Of a DNA stretch of 64,000 bases, positions 51,787 to 61,202 are shown piece after piece (position 1 is the stretch's first letter; every line of letters starts with the position of its first letter). The notes below the pieces were generated by a model, which saw nothing but the letters and a program-made list of their open reading frames with translations, was not told the origin of the DNA and ran no database searches. The stretch spans positions 1,178,001-1,242,000 of the forward strand of contig NZ_SISG01000001.1 of the NCBI RefSeq assembly GCF_004310685.1, given 5' to 3'. The DNA is from Glaciihabitans arcticus. GTDB lineage: Bacteria; Actinomycetota; Actinomycetes; Actinomycetales; Microbacteriaceae. The position numbers were made by a program, and so were the translations under genes.

Positions 51787-52419
51787 CGCACGCTCGTAGC
51801 GGCGCGTGTAGAACGCCTGCGAGAGCCGCAGCACCGGGTAGCCGAGCCAGAAGAACCAGTTCGCGGGTCGGGAGAACGCAGTGATGCGCAGCCAGACGGA
51901 ATCGTCGGGGTCACGCTCGACGATGAACCCCTCCTCTCCGTTCTCGGGATGCCCGGGCAGCGTGCCGTACGCGAAACCCTTGCGATCCGGCTCGTCCAGG
52001 ACGTAGACCACCCGCGCGGGCGCCGACACCCGGAACGGCCCGAAGGGGATGCGCAGAATGGCGGTGTCGCCGGGGATCACGAAGGCCGTGCCATCCGGAC
52101 CGAACATCGTCTCGGCAGGCGCGCCGATCGCGGCGGGCTCGACCGGCTCACCGCTCTCGTCGAAGGAGACGGGCCGGTAGCTCAGCTCGACGACCTCGCG
52201 CGGCGCCTGGAGCACATCCACCCGAAAGCCGCTCAGACGCTGGATGCCCCAGCTCATCGCCGTCGTCCAGGCCCAGTCGAACCGCTCATCGCCGTGTCCG
52301 ATACGCACGCGGCGCTCGAGCGGACGGTAGCCGGTGGGCGGGAACTCGAGAAGGTCCTTCGCCTGGGTCGCGCCTACCGCCGCGTAGGTCACGGGACGCT
52401 GCCAGGGTTCGAGGGTCAT
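51766..52419 (-). CDS. DUF1990 family protein, copy 1
   Basis: A 217-residue protein of DUF1990. Family features: FPPTGYRPLERRVRIGHGDE, TAMSWGIQRLSGFRVDVLQA, ARVVYVLDEPDRKGFAYGTL, PGHPENGEEGFIVERDPDDS and C-terminal ITAFSRPANWFFWLGYPVLR. The fold is thought to be lipocalin/START-like; function is not known. A second copy is at 55614-56081. It overlaps the HAD gene tail to tail. Confidence 0.85.
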   Translation of the reverse strand: MTLEPWQRPVTYAAVGATQAKDLLEFPPTGYRPLERRVRIGHGDERFDWAWTTAMSWGIQRLSGFRVDVLQAPREVVELSYRPVSFDESGEPVEPAAIGAPAETMFGPDGTAFVIPGDTAILRIPFGPFRVSAPARVVYVLDEPDRKGFAYGTLPGHPENGEEGFIVERDPDDSVWLRITAFSRPANWFFWLGYPVLRLSQAFYTRRYERALAGPIS

Positions 52420-52466
52420 GGGCTAATCGTAGGTTGCGCCGGGCCGCCGCCTGACACACTGGGGAC

Positions 52467-53309
52467 ATGGACTCCCTCTCGATAGCGGTCACCGGCGGTA
52501 ATGGCAAACTCGGACAGGCGGTCGTGGCGGACCTCCGCGCGCACGGTCACTCCGTGGTGGTCCTCGACTCGCAGGGTGCCCATGAGGACGGATTTGTGCG
52601 CACCGACCTCACCGATTACGGCCAGGTCATCGACGCCCTGCACGGCGTCAATGACCAGCACACCGGGCTGGACGCGGTTGTGCACCTGGGAGCGATTCCC
52701 GCCCCTGGCCTGGCGCCCGACTCGGCGGTGTTCCAGAACAACATGGCAGCGACGTTCAACGTGTTCCAGGGGGCCAGGCGCGCGGGCATCCAGCGCATCG
52801 TCTATGCGTCGAGCGAGACGGTGCTCGGGCTGCCGTTCTCCGTGGCACCGCCGTACATCCCGGTGGACGAGGAATACGACACCCGGCCCGAGTCGGTCTA
52901 CTCGCTCGTGAAGCACCTCGAGGAGGAGATGGCGCGCAAGCTGGTGCGCTGGGATCCCGCGCTGTCGATCAGCGCGCTGCGGTTCTCGAACGTGATGGCC
53001 CCTTCCGACTATTCAGGATTCTCGTCGTTCACGACCTCATCCCGTCAGTGGAACCTGTGGGGCTACATCGACGCTCGGGATGGCGCGCAGGCCGTGCGTC
53101 TCGCGCTCACCGCCGCCCAGCCGGGCTTCGAGGCGTTCATCATCGCGGCGGCCGACACGGTCTCTCCCCTGCCGTCGGCTTCACTGGTTGCCGACAGTTT
53201 TCCTGAAGTTCCGTTCACGCCGACACCGGGATCACACGATACCCTGCTCTCCATCGACAAGGCCCGCCGCCTGCTGGGCTACGCGCCGGAGTACAGCTGG
53301 CGCGACTGA
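52467..53309 (+). CDS. NAD-dependent epimerase/dehydratase family protein
   Basis: A 280-residue extended SDR protein. The nucleotide-binding motif is IAVTGGNGKLGQAVVADLR; the active site has VYASSETVLGLP (Ser) and SVYSLVKHLEEEMARKLVRW (Tyr-x3-Lys), followed by ALRFSNVMAPSDY. This fits sugar-nucleotide or uronate dehydrogenase relatives, but the substrate is not predictable. It is monocistronic and is followed 40 bp later by palindromic element copy 8, shared with the convergent XRE-cupin gene. Confidence 0.88.
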   Translation: MDSLSIAVTGGNGKLGQAVVADLRAHGHSVVVLDSQGAHEDGFVRTDLTDYGQVIDALHGVNDQHTGLDAVVHLGAIPAPGLAPDSAVFQNNMAATFNVFQGARRAGIQRIVYASSETVLGLPFSVAPPYIPVDEEYDTRPESVYSLVKHLEEEMARKLVRWDPALSISALRFSNVMAPSDYSGFSSFTTSSRQWNLWGYIDARDGAQAVRLALTAAQPGFEAFIIAAADTVSPLPSASLVADSFPEVPFTPTPGSHDTLLSIDKARRLLGYAPEYSWRD

Positions 53310-53348
53310 CCGCCGGCGTCTCCCGTCGGACTCCCCGCGGTGGGTTTC

Positions 53349-53426
53349 GAAAATTCAGGGCTTTGGTCGCCGAGGTGCTCACAGGGACTGATTACACCCT
53401 CGCCGCGACGAGATCCCTGAGTTTCC
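53349..53426 (+). repeat. palindromic element copy 8 (78 bp)
   Basis: Left arm GAAAATTCAGGGCTTTGGTC, right arm CGAGATCCCTGAGTTTCC followed by AACAC; GTTTC precedes the left arm. It fills the gap between convergent stop codons, 40 bp from the epimerase and 15 bp from the XRE-cupin gene. Short size class. Confidence 0.85.
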
Positions 53427-53441
53427 AACACCGCTGCGAGG

Positions 53442-54014
53442 CTAGGACTTTCGGGTAGACGCGCGCACGTGCATCTCCTCGCCCTGCGGGCCGTAGAGGC
53501 TGAGGAACTCGACGGCGTTCTGGTCCGCCCGCCAGACCCAGTGCGGCGTGTGGGTATCGAACTCGGCGGCCTCCCCCGCGCCCAGGATGAGGTCGTGCTC
53601 GCCGAGCACGAGGCGCAGCCGCCCGCGGATGACGTACATCCACTCGTGACCGGGGTGCGTCTTGAGCTCGGGCACGCGGTCCAGCGGACCGGCCTGGATC
53701 ATGTGCTTAAAGGCCTGCATCCCTGTCGCACCCTTGCCGAGCGGCAGGATCGTCTGCCCGAACTTCGTGATGGGTCGCGGGTGTATCCGCGGATCCCCGG
53801 TCGCCGGCGCCCCCACCAGCCCGTCGAGCGGCACCCCGTACAGGCTCGCGAGCGGGAGCAGCAGCTCCAGCGTGGGTTTGCGCTGGCCCGACTCAAGCCG
53901 CGAGAGGGTGCTCACCGAGATGCCGGTTTCGGCGGCGACACCCGCGAGCGTGAGACCGCGCTGCGTGCGGGTCACCTTGAGTCGCGGTCCGACCGCGGCA
54001 AGAACGTCATCCAT
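53442..54014 (-). CDS. XRE-family regulator with cupin domain
   Basis: A 190-residue regulator. An N-terminal helix-turn-helix of the XRE type (about 8-64; RLKVTRTQRGLTLAGVAAET and GISVSTLSRLESGQRKPTLE) is followed by a cupin domain (about 110-185; HPGHEWMYVIRGRLRLVLGE; GEAAEFDTHTPHWVWRADQN) with metal- or ligand-binding His/Glu positions. Such proteins repress or activate neighbouring genes in response to a small molecule. The divergent FAD oxidoreductase, with start codons 67 bp apart, is its likely target. Confidence 0.9.
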   Translation of the reverse strand: MDDVLAAVGPRLKVTRTQRGLTLAGVAAETGISVSTLSRLESGQRKPTLELLLPLASLYGVPLDGLVGAPATGDPRIHPRPITKFGQTILPLGKGATGMQAFKHMIQAGPLDRVPELKTHPGHEWMYVIRGRLRLVLGEHDLILGAGEAAEFDTHTPHWVWRADQNAVEFLSLYGPQGEEMHVRASTRKS

Positions 54015-54081
54015 AGCTCTCAGTTTGCCACTTCGGCAAGAGAGCTTGCTGGTTCTGGACGCCCCGGCGCACGATCAAGGA

Positions 54082-54999
54082 ATGAACAACTTCGACGTCA
54101 TCATCTTCGGGGGCGGGGCCGCCGGGCTCGCCGCCGCCACGGCCCTCGGCCGTTTCCGCCGCTCCGTGCTCGTCATCGACGGCGGTCAGCCGCGCAATGC
54201 GCCCGCAGACGGGGTGCACAACTTTCTCACTCGGGACGGCATCGACCCGCGCGAGCTGCAGCGGATCGGACGCGAGCAGGCGGCCGAGTACGGCGTGCAA
54301 TTTCTCGACGCCGCAGTGACAGCGGTGCGACCCGGCTTCTCGGTGGATGCCGGCGACACCTTCACAACGCCTCGCCTCGTGCTCGCCACGGGCGTGACCG
54401 ACGACTTGCCCGACATCCCCGGGCTCGCCGACCGCTGGGGACGCGACGCCATCCACTGCCCGTACTGCCACGGCTGGGAGGTGCGCGATCGCACGATCGG
54501 CATCCTCGGCACGCACACGATGGTCGCGCACCAGGCGGTCATGTTCCGCGAGCTCAGCGACGACGTGACCGTCTACCTCGATCCGGCGATCACGCTCTCC
54601 GCCGACGATGCCGCCCTGTTCGCTGCACGCGGCATCCGGGTCGTGCACGGCGCCGTCGCCTCGCTCGATGTGCGGGATGACGCACTCACCTCGATCACCC
54701 TCGCCGATGGCTCCCGGCACGCCGTCGAGGCTCTCGCCGTGGCATCCCGGATGTCCCCGCGTGCCGACATGGTCGCCGGGCTCGGCCTGCTCCCCGTGGA
54801 GCATCCCCGCGGGCTCGGCACGCACATTCCCGTGGACGAGTTCGGGGCGACCTCCGTCGCGGGCATCTGGGCCGCGGGCAACGTCTCCGACCCGATGGCA
54901 CAAGTGGTGACGTCAGCCGCCCAGGGACTCATGGTCGGCGCCGCCGTCAACTCCGACATCATCGCGCAGCACAACGCGACCGCGCTGGCCCGCCCCTGA
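54082..54999 (+). CDS. thioredoxin reductase-like FAD/NAD(P)-dependent oxidoreductase
   Basis: A 305-residue pyridine nucleotide-disulfide oxidoreductase. FAD motif: IIFGGGAAGLAAATALGRFR; dinucleotide part near TIGILGTHTMVAHQ; second FAD motif SVAGIWAAGNVSDPMAQVVT. The redox-active pair is in DAIHCPYCHGWEVRDR (CPYC rather than the CATC of thioredoxin reductase), typical of bacterial TrxR-like proteins of unknown partner. No thioredoxin gene is adjacent. SD CAAGGA precedes the ATG. Probably regulated by the divergent XRE-cupin protein. Confidence 0.9.
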   Translation: MNNFDVIIFGGGAAGLAAATALGRFRRSVLVIDGGQPRNAPADGVHNFLTRDGIDPRELQRIGREQAAEYGVQFLDAAVTAVRPGFSVDAGDTFTTPRLVLATGVTDDLPDIPGLADRWGRDAIHCPYCHGWEVRDRTIGILGTHTMVAHQAVMFRELSDDVTVYLDPAITLSADDAALFAARGIRVVHGAVASLDVRDDALTSITLADGSRHAVEALAVASRMSPRADMVAGLGLLPVEHPRGLGTHIPVDEFGATSVAGIWAAGNVSDPMAQVVTSAAQGLMVGAAVNSDIIAQHNATALARP

Positions 55000-55012
55000 C
55001 CCCGGGCCTTTC

Positions 55013-55091
55013 GGAAATTCAGGGCTTTGGTCGCAGAACTCACCACGGGAAAGGTTTCAGGCGGATGGCGGTGCCAAAGCCCTGAATTTCC
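55013..55091 (+). repeat. palindromic element copy 9 (79 bp)
   Basis: Left arm GGAAATTCAGGGCTTTGGTC, right arm GCCAAAGCCCTGAATTTCC followed by ACAAC. It occupies the whole space between convergent stop codons, 13 bp on each side (stop at 54999 and stop at 55105). Short size class. Confidence 0.85.
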
Positions 55092-55104
55092 ACAACCCCC
55101 ACGC

Positions 55105-55614
55105 TCAGAGGAGGCGGTCGAGGGCTGGGAGCTGCGAGGGCACGTAGGGGTCGCGTCCGGCCGGGAGCTCGGACCAGGCCAGTAGGGCGAGCCTGCCCTT
55201 CACGAAGTGCAGCTGCAGGGATCCCGCCGAGTCGCCCTCGGTGCGCACCTTGCGGTCGACGAGGTGGACGCCGTCGGGCACCTCCGGAGCCTCGTCGACG
55301 ACCTCGATGGTGAAGCACACGTGTGATCCGGCGTGGGCGAGACCGGCGTGCCGAGCGGTTCGCAGTTGAACGAGAGCTTCCTCGCGGCCGCCGGGCATCC
55401 TATCGATGAGGGCGAACAGCAGGTTGCGCTCCTGCAGCGTCAGCGCGCGCGGCTGACGCGGCTGGGCCTTGTACTCCCCGACCTGCTGCGCTGTGGCCGC
55501 GTGCACGGCCGGGTCGAGCGCCTTGCGCCACACCCGGGCACGCCGAAATGCCCCGACGATTGTTTCGCCGATCGCGTGAAAGAAGATCTCCCCGATCAGG
55601 TCAATAATCCACAT
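55105..55614 (-). CDS. hypothetical protein, 169 aa
   Basis: A soluble protein, apart from an amphipathic N-terminal segment MWIIDLIGEIFFHAIGETIV, with a basic middle (RRARVWRKALDPAVH; RQPRALTLQERNLLFALIDR) and a C-terminal domain HVCFTIEVVDEAPEVPDGVH, LQLHFVKGRLALLAWSELPA. I do not recognise a family. The ATG (55614-55612) overlaps the TGA of the DUF1990 gene (TGATG), which is why I reject a longer frame inside it. It is the last gene of the lepA-DUF1990-hypothetical unit. Confidence 0.65.
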   Translation of the reverse strand: MWIIDLIGEIFFHAIGETIVGAFRRARVWRKALDPAVHAATAQQVGEYKAQPRQPRALTLQERNLLFALIDRMPGGREEALVQLRTARHAGLAHAGSHVCFTIEVVDEAPEVPDGVHLVDRKVRTEGDSAGSLQLHFVKGRLALLAWSELPAGRDPYVPSQLPALDRLL

Positions 55615-56081
55615 CAGGACGATTCCATGACGCGACCGTAGCGCCGCACGAAGAACGCCTGCGCGAGCCGAAGCGGCCAAGCGACAAGACGCCACGCGCC
55701 GACCGGCCGGGAGATGGAGCGATTCACGAACCACAGCCGGCCCAGGGAGTCCGTCTCCAGCAGGAACGCCTCCTCGCCTGCCAGAGGATGTCCCACAAGA
55801 GTCTCGTAGCCGAAGCCGGCAGAAGTGACCCACGCCACCCGAACCGGCTCGCGCACGGGCCCGAGCCGCACCTCAAGAACGTCGCCGACCGCGACCGGCG
55901 CCGAGGAGGAGACGCGGAACCCCGCGCGGGTCTTGATACCCCAGGTCATGAGCACGGGCAGCGCATCCTCGAATGAACAGGTCAGGAGTGTGCGGCGTGA
56001 AACGAGCCGGTAGCCGGGCGGAGCCGGTGCCTCGGAGAGGGTAATGCCGGCGAACGGAAAGTTGGCCGCCGGAACCGTCAC
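55614..56081 (-). CDS. DUF1990 family protein, copy 2
   Basis: A 155-residue, shorter DUF1990 member. It shares with copy 1 the MTWGIKTRAGFRVSSSAPVA segment, VAWVTSAGFGYETLVGHPLA, EEAFLLETDSLGRLWFVNRS and the C-terminal RPVGAWRLVAWPLRLAQAFF. The N-terminal ~50 residues of copy 1 are reduced. The GTG start overlaps the lepA TAG (TAGTG). Function is unknown. Confidence 0.8.
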   Translation of the reverse strand: MTVPAANFPFAGITLSEAPAPPGYRLVSRRTLLTCSFEDALPVLMTWGIKTRAGFRVSSSAPVAVGDVLEVRLGPVREPVRVAWVTSAGFGYETLVGHPLAGEEAFLLETDSLGRLWFVNRSISRPVGAWRLVAWPLRLAQAFFVRRYGRVMESS

Positions 56082-57928
56082 TACTTCTTCTTCGCCTCGG
56101 TGTCGCCGGTCAGCGCTGCGACGAACGCCTCCTGCGGAACCTCGACGCGTCCGACCATCTTCATGCGCTTCTTGCCCTCCTTCTGCTTCTCGAGGAGCTT
56201 GCGCTTGCGGGTGATGTCACCGCCGTAGCACTTGGCGAGAACGTCCTTGCGCATTGCGGAGATGCTCTCGCGGGCGATGATGCGTGCGCCGATGGCTGCC
56301 TGGATCGGCACCTCGAACTGCTGGCGCGGGATGAGCTTTTTGAGTCGCTCGGTCATCAGGACTCCGTAGGCGTACGCCTTTTCCCGGTGCACGATCGCGC
56401 TGAACGCGTCGACGGCCTCACCCTGCAGCAGGATATCGACCTTCACGAGGTCAGCAGCCTGGTCGCCGATCGGCTCGTAATCCAGTGAGGCGTAGCCAGC
56501 GGTCTTGCTCTTCAGCTGGTCGAAGAAGTCGAACACGATCTCGCCGAGCGGCATCGTGTAGTGCAGTTCGACGCGGTCCTCGCCGACGTACTCCATGCCC
56601 TGCATGGTGCCGCGGCGGCCCTGGCACAGCTCCATAACGGTTCCGACGAAGTCCTTGGGGAGCAGGATGGACGCCTTGACGACCGGCTCGCGCACCTCGG
56701 CGATCTTGCCGCCCGGGAACTCGCTCGGGTTGGTGACGGTCACGGTCTTCTTGTCGTCGGTGGTGACCTCGTAGATCACGGACGGCGCCGTGGCGATCAG
56801 GTCGATGCCGAACTCGCGCTCGAGGCGCTCAGTGATGATCTCGAGGTGCAGCAGGCCGAGGAAGCCGCAGCGGAACCCGAAGCCGAGCGCGACGGACGTC
56901 TCGGGCTCGTAGACAAGTGCGGCATCCGACAGCTTGAGCTTGTCGAGCGCCTCGCGCAGCAGCGGGTAGTCGCTGCCATCGATCGGGTAGAGCCCCGAGA
57001 ACACCATCGGCATGGGCTCGGAGTAGCCCTTGAGCGCGACGGTCGCGGGCTTCGCGAACGAGGTGACCGTGTCGCCGACTTTGGAGAGGCGCACGTCCTT
57101 CACACCGGTGATCAGGTAGCCGACCTCGCCGACGCCGAGACCCTTGGTGGGCGTCGGTTCGGGCGCGCTGACACCGATCTCGAGCACCTCGTGGGCGCTC
57201 TTGGTGCTCATCATCATGATCTTCTCGCGCGGGTTGATCTTTCCGTCGATCATGCGCACGTAGGTGATCACGCCCCGGTAGGCGTCGTAGACCGAGTCGA
57301 AGATCATCGCGCGGGCGGGCGCGTTCGCATCCCCGACGGGCGGCGGGATGAGACGGGTCGCCTGGTCGAGAAGCTCCGGTACGCCTACCCCGGTCTTGCC
57401 CGAGACGAGCAGGATGTCTTCGGGCTTGCACCCGATGAGCCCGACGATCTCTTTGATGTACTTCTCGGGGTCGGCTGCCGGCAGGTCGATCTTGTTGAGC
57501 ACGGGGATGATCGTGAGGTCGTTCTCGAGCGCGAGGTACAGGTTCGCGAGCGTCTGGGCCTCTATGCCCTGCGCGGCGTCGACGAGCAGGATCGCACCCT
57601 CACACGCGGCGAGCGAGCGAGACACCTCGTAGGTGAAGTCGACGTGCCCGGGGGTGTCGATCATGTTCAGCGCGTAGGTCTTGCCGTCGAGCTCCCAGGG
57701 CATACGAACGGCCTGGCTCTTGATGGTGATGCCGCGCTCGCGCTCGATGTCCATGCGGTCGAGGTATTGCGCGCGCATGTCGCGGTCGCTCACCACTCCC
57801 GTGATCTGGAGCATACGGTCGGCAAGGGTCGACTTGCCGTGATCGATGTGGGCGATGATGCAGAAGTTGCGGATGAACGCCGGATCGGTGGAGGCAGGCT
57901 CGAGGGCTGTGTTTGCGCGGGGAGACAT
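56081..57928 (-). CDS. lepA: elongation factor 4 (LepA)
   Basis: A 615-residue translational GTPase that acts on stalled or initiating ribosomes. GTPase motifs: [51 protein letters not shown]. The LepA-specific C-terminal domain has [20 protein letters not shown] and [20 protein letters not shown], and a C-terminal KK tail. Length is typical. It heads a unit with DUF1990 copy 2 and the 169-residue gene. Confidence 0.97.
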   Translation of the reverse strand: MSPRANTALEPASTDPAFIRNFCIIAHIDHGKSTLADRMLQITGVVSDRDMRAQYLDRMDIERERGITIKSQAVRMPWELDGKTYALNMIDTPGHVDFTYEVSRSLAACEGAILLVDAAQGIEAQTLANLYLALENDLTIIPVLNKIDLPAADPEKYIKEIVGLIGCKPEDILLVSGKTGVGVPELLDQATRLIPPPVGDANAPARAMIFDSVYDAYRGVITYVRMIDGKINPREKIMMMSTKSAHEVLEIGVSAPEPTPTKGLGVGEVGYLITGVKDVRLSKVGDTVTSFAKPATVALKGYSEPMPMVFSGLYPIDGSDYPLLREALDKLKLSDAALVYEPETSVALGFGFRCGFLGLLHLEIITERLEREFGIDLIATAPSVIYEVTTDDKKTVTVTNPSEFPGGKIAEVREPVVKASILLPKDFVGTVMELCQGRRGTMQGMEYVGEDRVELHYTMPLGEIVFDFFDQLKSKTAGYASLDYEPIGDQAADLVKVDILLQGEAVDAFSAIVHREKAYAYGVLMTERLKKLIPRQQFEVPIQAAIGARIIARESISAMRKDVLAKCYGGDITRKRKLLEKQKEGKKRMKMVGRVEVPQEAFVAALTGDTEAKKK

Positions 57929-57958
57929 TTGTCGGCAATTCTCCCACGAACCGAGGCC

Positions 57959-59974
57959 TTAGGTGCGCGCGAGGGTGCTGCGGGCGGCCGCGAGCACCGC
58001 ATCCACGGTGATTCCGCGCAGCGCGAGGATCTCCGGACCGCTCCCCGACTCACCGAATGCCTCGACTCCGATGACCTCGCCACGTGTTCCGGCGAACCGC
58101 CACCAGCCGTCGCTGCGTCCCGCCTCGACCGCGACGCGCGCGGTGAGGGATGACGGCAGCACCGACTCCCGGTACTCGTCGGAGGCCTCCACGAACCATT
58201 CGACCGAGGGCATCGAGATGACCCGCACGGCGACATCCGCCAACTGGGAACCCGCTTCGATCGCGAGCGAGACCTCGCTGCCGGTCGCGATTATCGCGAG
58301 CTCATCGCCCGCCCCGCTCTGCCAGGCGACGTAGCCGCCGTTCGCGACCCCCACGTCGATGTTGTCGCGCGCACCCAGAACGGGCACGTCCTGTCGACCG
58401 AGAATGAGCGCGGTCGGTCCGGCCGGCCGCGACACGAGGCGTCGCCACACGGCGAGCACCTCGGCGGCGTCAGCAGGGCGAACGACATCGAGCCCGGGCA
58501 CGATGCGCAGCGACGCGACCTGCTCGACAGGCTGGTGGGTCGGGCCGTCCTCGCCGACCGCGACCGAGTCGTGGGTGAAGACGTAGACCACGGGCACCTG
58601 CATCAGTGCCGCCAACCGGATGCTCGGCCGCATGTAATCGCTGAACACCAGGTACGTCGATCCGAACGGCCGCCACGGCCCGTGCAGCGCGATTCCGGTG
58701 AGTATCGCGGCCATCGCGTGCTCGCGAATGCCAAAACGCACGAACTCGCCGCCGGGATTATCCGCCGAGACGGCCGAGCCCGGCACGGCGACGTTCGTGG
58801 AACCCGCGAGGTCGGCGGAGCCGCCCCACCAGGTGCGGAGATCCGCGAGGGCCGTGATCACGGCGCCGTTGGTCTTGCGGGTGGCGACGGGGCTGCCCGG
58901 AGCGGCAAGCGCAACCGAATCGATCGCGGCGAGCTGCGCCGCGGCATCCGCACCCGCACGGAAGGCGAGCCAGGCGTCGGCGCCGTCCCAGCGGGCGAGC
59001 TGCTCGCGCCATGCCCGCTCGAGCGCGACCCCACGATCGAGCGCAAGCCGGGTGTACGCAAGCACCTCGTCGGACACGAGGTCCTTGAGCGGGGCGTCGG
59101 CCGCAAAGCCGAGCGCGACCTTGACCGCAGCGACCTCTTCGGCCCCGAACCCGCCCGAGTGCGCGGCGGAGGTGCCGGAGAAGCGGACCGAGGGAGCACC
59201 GATGACCGAGCGGAGCGCGACGAAGGTGGGTCGCCCGTCCGACTCTCGGGCAGAGCGCAGCACACTCTCGATGAGCTCCGTGTCGGTAGCGTCGTCGATT
59301 TCGAGCACCCGCCAGCCATAGGCACGGTAGCGGGCGCGCACGTCCTCGCTGAACGCCTCGACGCTACCGCTGTCGATAGTGATGCTGTTGTCGTCCCAGA
59401 TGAGCACAAGGTTGTCGAGGCCGAGCGTGCCTGCGAGGCTCGAGGCCTCCCCCGAGACGCCCTCCTGCAGGCAGCCGTCGCCCGCGACGACCCAGATGGT
59501 CTGGTCGAGCATGCCCGTGTCGCCCGCGAACAGAGCCGCCTCACGGCGTGCGGCGAGCGCCATGCCCACCGCCGAAGCGACGCCCTGGCCGAGAGGACCG
59601 GTGCTCATGTCGACGCCGGGTGTGTGGCCGCGTTCGGGGTGCCCGGGGGTGAGCGAGCCCAGCTTGCGGCTCGCCGCGATGTCGTCGAGGGTGAGGCCGT
59701 AGCCGGTGAGGAAAAGCTGCACGTAGAGCAGCAGGCTCGCGTGACCGGCGCTCAGCACGAAGCGGTCGCGCACGGCCCAGTCGGGGTTCGCGGGGTTGTG
59801 GCGCAGCACGCGCGAGAACAACACGTGCGACAGTGGTGCGAGCGCCATGGCCGTTCCGGCGTGTCCATGCCCCTTCGCCTCCACGACGTGTGCTGGAATC
59901 GCGGTCGCAGCGGCGATCGCGCGCGACTCGAGTCGAGGGTCGGATTCTTGTGAACGACGGTGTTCGATAGCCAT
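57959..59974 (-). CDS. transketolase (second-type, linked to PTS operon)
   Basis: A thiamine-diphosphate enzyme (671 aa from ATG 59974) moving two-carbon units between sugar phosphates, e.g. from xylulose 5-phosphate. N-terminal domain: KGHGHAGTAMALAPLSHVLF, GSLTPGHPERGHTPGVDMST, ThDP motif WVVAGDGCLQEGVSGEASSL then LIWDDNSITIDSG. Middle domain: RFGIREHAMAAILTGIALHG, HDSVAVGEDGPTHQPVEQVA. A GTG three codons upstream (59983) is an alternative start. It is divergent from a ROK regulator and a PTS operon, so it is likely a pathway-specific copy rather than the housekeeping enzyme; that is inference. Confidence 0.9.
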   Translation of the reverse strand: MAIEHRRSQESDPRLESRAIAAATAIPAHVVEAKGHGHAGTAMALAPLSHVLFSRVLRHNPANPDWAVRDRFVLSAGHASLLLYVQLFLTGYGLTLDDIAASRKLGSLTPGHPERGHTPGVDMSTGPLGQGVASAVGMALAARREAALFAGDTGMLDQTIWVVAGDGCLQEGVSGEASSLAGTLGLDNLVLIWDDNSITIDSGSVEAFSEDVRARYRAYGWRVLEIDDATDTELIESVLRSARESDGRPTFVALRSVIGAPSVRFSGTSAAHSGGFGAEEVAAVKVALGFAADAPLKDLVSDEVLAYTRLALDRGVALERAWREQLARWDGADAWLAFRAGADAAAQLAAIDSVALAAPGSPVATRKTNGAVITALADLRTWWGGSADLAGSTNVAVPGSAVSADNPGGEFVRFGIREHAMAAILTGIALHGPWRPFGSTYLVFSDYMRPSIRLAALMQVPVVYVFTHDSVAVGEDGPTHQPVEQVASLRIVPGLDVVRPADAAEVLAVWRRLVSRPAGPTALILGRQDVPVLGARDNIDVGVANGGYVAWQSGAGDELAIIATGSEVSLAIEAGSQLADVAVRVISMPSVEWFVEASDEYRESVLPSSLTARVAVEAGRSDGWWRFAGTRGEVIGVEAFGESGSGPEILALRGITVDAVLAAARSTLART

Positions 59975-59981
59975 GTTGCTC

Positions 59982-59999
59982 ACTTTGGTATACAAATGT
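59982..59999. promoter_or_regulatory. candidate ROK operator between transketolase and ROK genes
   Basis: ACTTTGGTATACAAATGT, a partial palindrome around GTATAC, sits immediately upstream of the transketolase start. A related ACTTTGG...ACATGT sequence lies before the PTS IIA gene (61203-61218). Sharing of both halves suggests a common regulator, plausibly the ROK protein encoded between them. Confidence 0.45.
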
Positions 60000-60026
60000 A
60001 CTTAAGTCAATCGAAGGAGATCCGAC

Positions 60027-61199
60027 ATGGCGCACGTTCTGTCGACCGGCTCGGGCGTGGTGCTCGAACTCATCCGGTCGGGCGCCGCGACGACGCGAAC
60101 CGACCTCATCGAGGAGCTCGGCTGGTCGCGTATCACCCTCGCCCGCCGGCTCGACGAGCTGCTCGCCGCATCCATCATCGTGATCGCCGGCCAGCGTGAC
60201 TCGCAGGGCGGACGTCCGGCCGAGCATTTCGCTGTCAACAAGGATGCCGGTCTGCTGCTCGGCATCGATGTCGGCGGCTCGCACACCCGGGTCGGTGTCA
60301 CCGATCTCGTCTCCACCGTGCTCATCGAGGATGAGGCGGACATCGGCCTCGCCGACGGACCCGAAGACATCTTCAAGTGGGCCATCCAGGTCTTCGACCA
60401 CCTGCTGCTGCAGCTCGGCAAGACCCGCGCCGACGTGCGGGGCGTCGGGGTCGGCGTTCCGGGACCGGTCGACGCGACGACGGGCCGCCTCGCCTCCCCG
60501 CAGATCAACGCCGAGTGGCAGGGCATCCTCGTCAAGGACTACTTCCCCGACGACTTCACCGCCGTGTTCGCGGTCGACCGCGACGTGAACATCGTGGCGA
60601 TCGGCGAATCCCGTCTCGGCTGGCCGGAGTACCGGGACATCACCGTGCTCAAGCTCGGGCTCGGCATCGGCTGCGGACTGGTGCTCGACGGGCAGATTTA
60701 TCGGGGAGCGCGAGGCGGCGCCGGGGACTTCGCGCACTTCTCCCGCGGCGGCGACGAGCCGTGCACCTGCGGCAGGCAGGGCTGCCTCGAGGCGATCGCG
60801 AGCGGGTACTACATCCGTCGCGAACTGATCGCGCGCGGCTACCCGGTGCGCACAAGCGCCGACATCGTTGCCCTCGCCGCGAGGGGCAATAAGGATGCGC
60901 TCGAGCTCCTCACCGCCGCTGGGGCCGAGATCGGCGACGCGCTCGTCGATGTCGTGGGGATACTCAACCCCGCGGTGGTGGTGCTCGGCGGCAACCTATC
61001 CCAGGCCGGCGAGCCCTTCGTCGGGGCCATCCGGCGAGCGCTGTTGGCGAAGTCGCGGGACTTCTCGGGCCAGGGCCTCATCGTGGCGTCGAGTCGCCTC
61101 GGGCAGAAGGCGGGGGTGCTCGGCGCATCCCTCATCGCACAGGACGCCCTCTTCGAGGCGGACCGGATCAGCCGACTCACCCGCCAAACGGCACGCTGA
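60027..61199 (+). CDS. ROK-family transcriptional regulator
   Basis: A 390-residue regulator. The N-terminal winged helix-turn-helix (about 8-65) has TRTDLIEELGWSRITLARRL; the ROK sugar-kinase-like domain has LLGIDVGGSHTRVGVTDLVS, GVGVPGPVDATTGRLASPQI and the zinc motif DEPCTCGRQGCLEAIASG. Such proteins bind a sugar or sugar phosphate and control sugar operons (NagC/XylR type). It is preceded by GAAGGAG, is divergent from transketolase and is followed by the PTS genes, so regulation of both is expected. Confidence 0.92.
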   Translation: MAHVLSTGSGVVLELIRSGAATTRTDLIEELGWSRITLARRLDELLAASIIVIAGQRDSQGGRPAEHFAVNKDAGLLLGIDVGGSHTRVGVTDLVSTVLIEDEADIGLADGPEDIFKWAIQVFDHLLLQLGKTRADVRGVGVGVPGPVDATTGRLASPQINAEWQGILVKDYFPDDFTAVFAVDRDVNIVAIGESRLGWPEYRDITVLKLGLGIGCGLVLDGQIYRGARGGAGDFAHFSRGGDEPCTCGRQGCLEAIASGYYIRRELIARGYPVRTSADIVALAARGNKDALELLTAAGAEIGDALVDVVGILNPAVVVLGGNLSQAGEPFVGAIRRALLAKSRDFSGQGLIVASSRLGQKAGVLGASLIAQDALFEADRISRLTRQTAR

Positions 61200-61202
61200 G
61201 AC

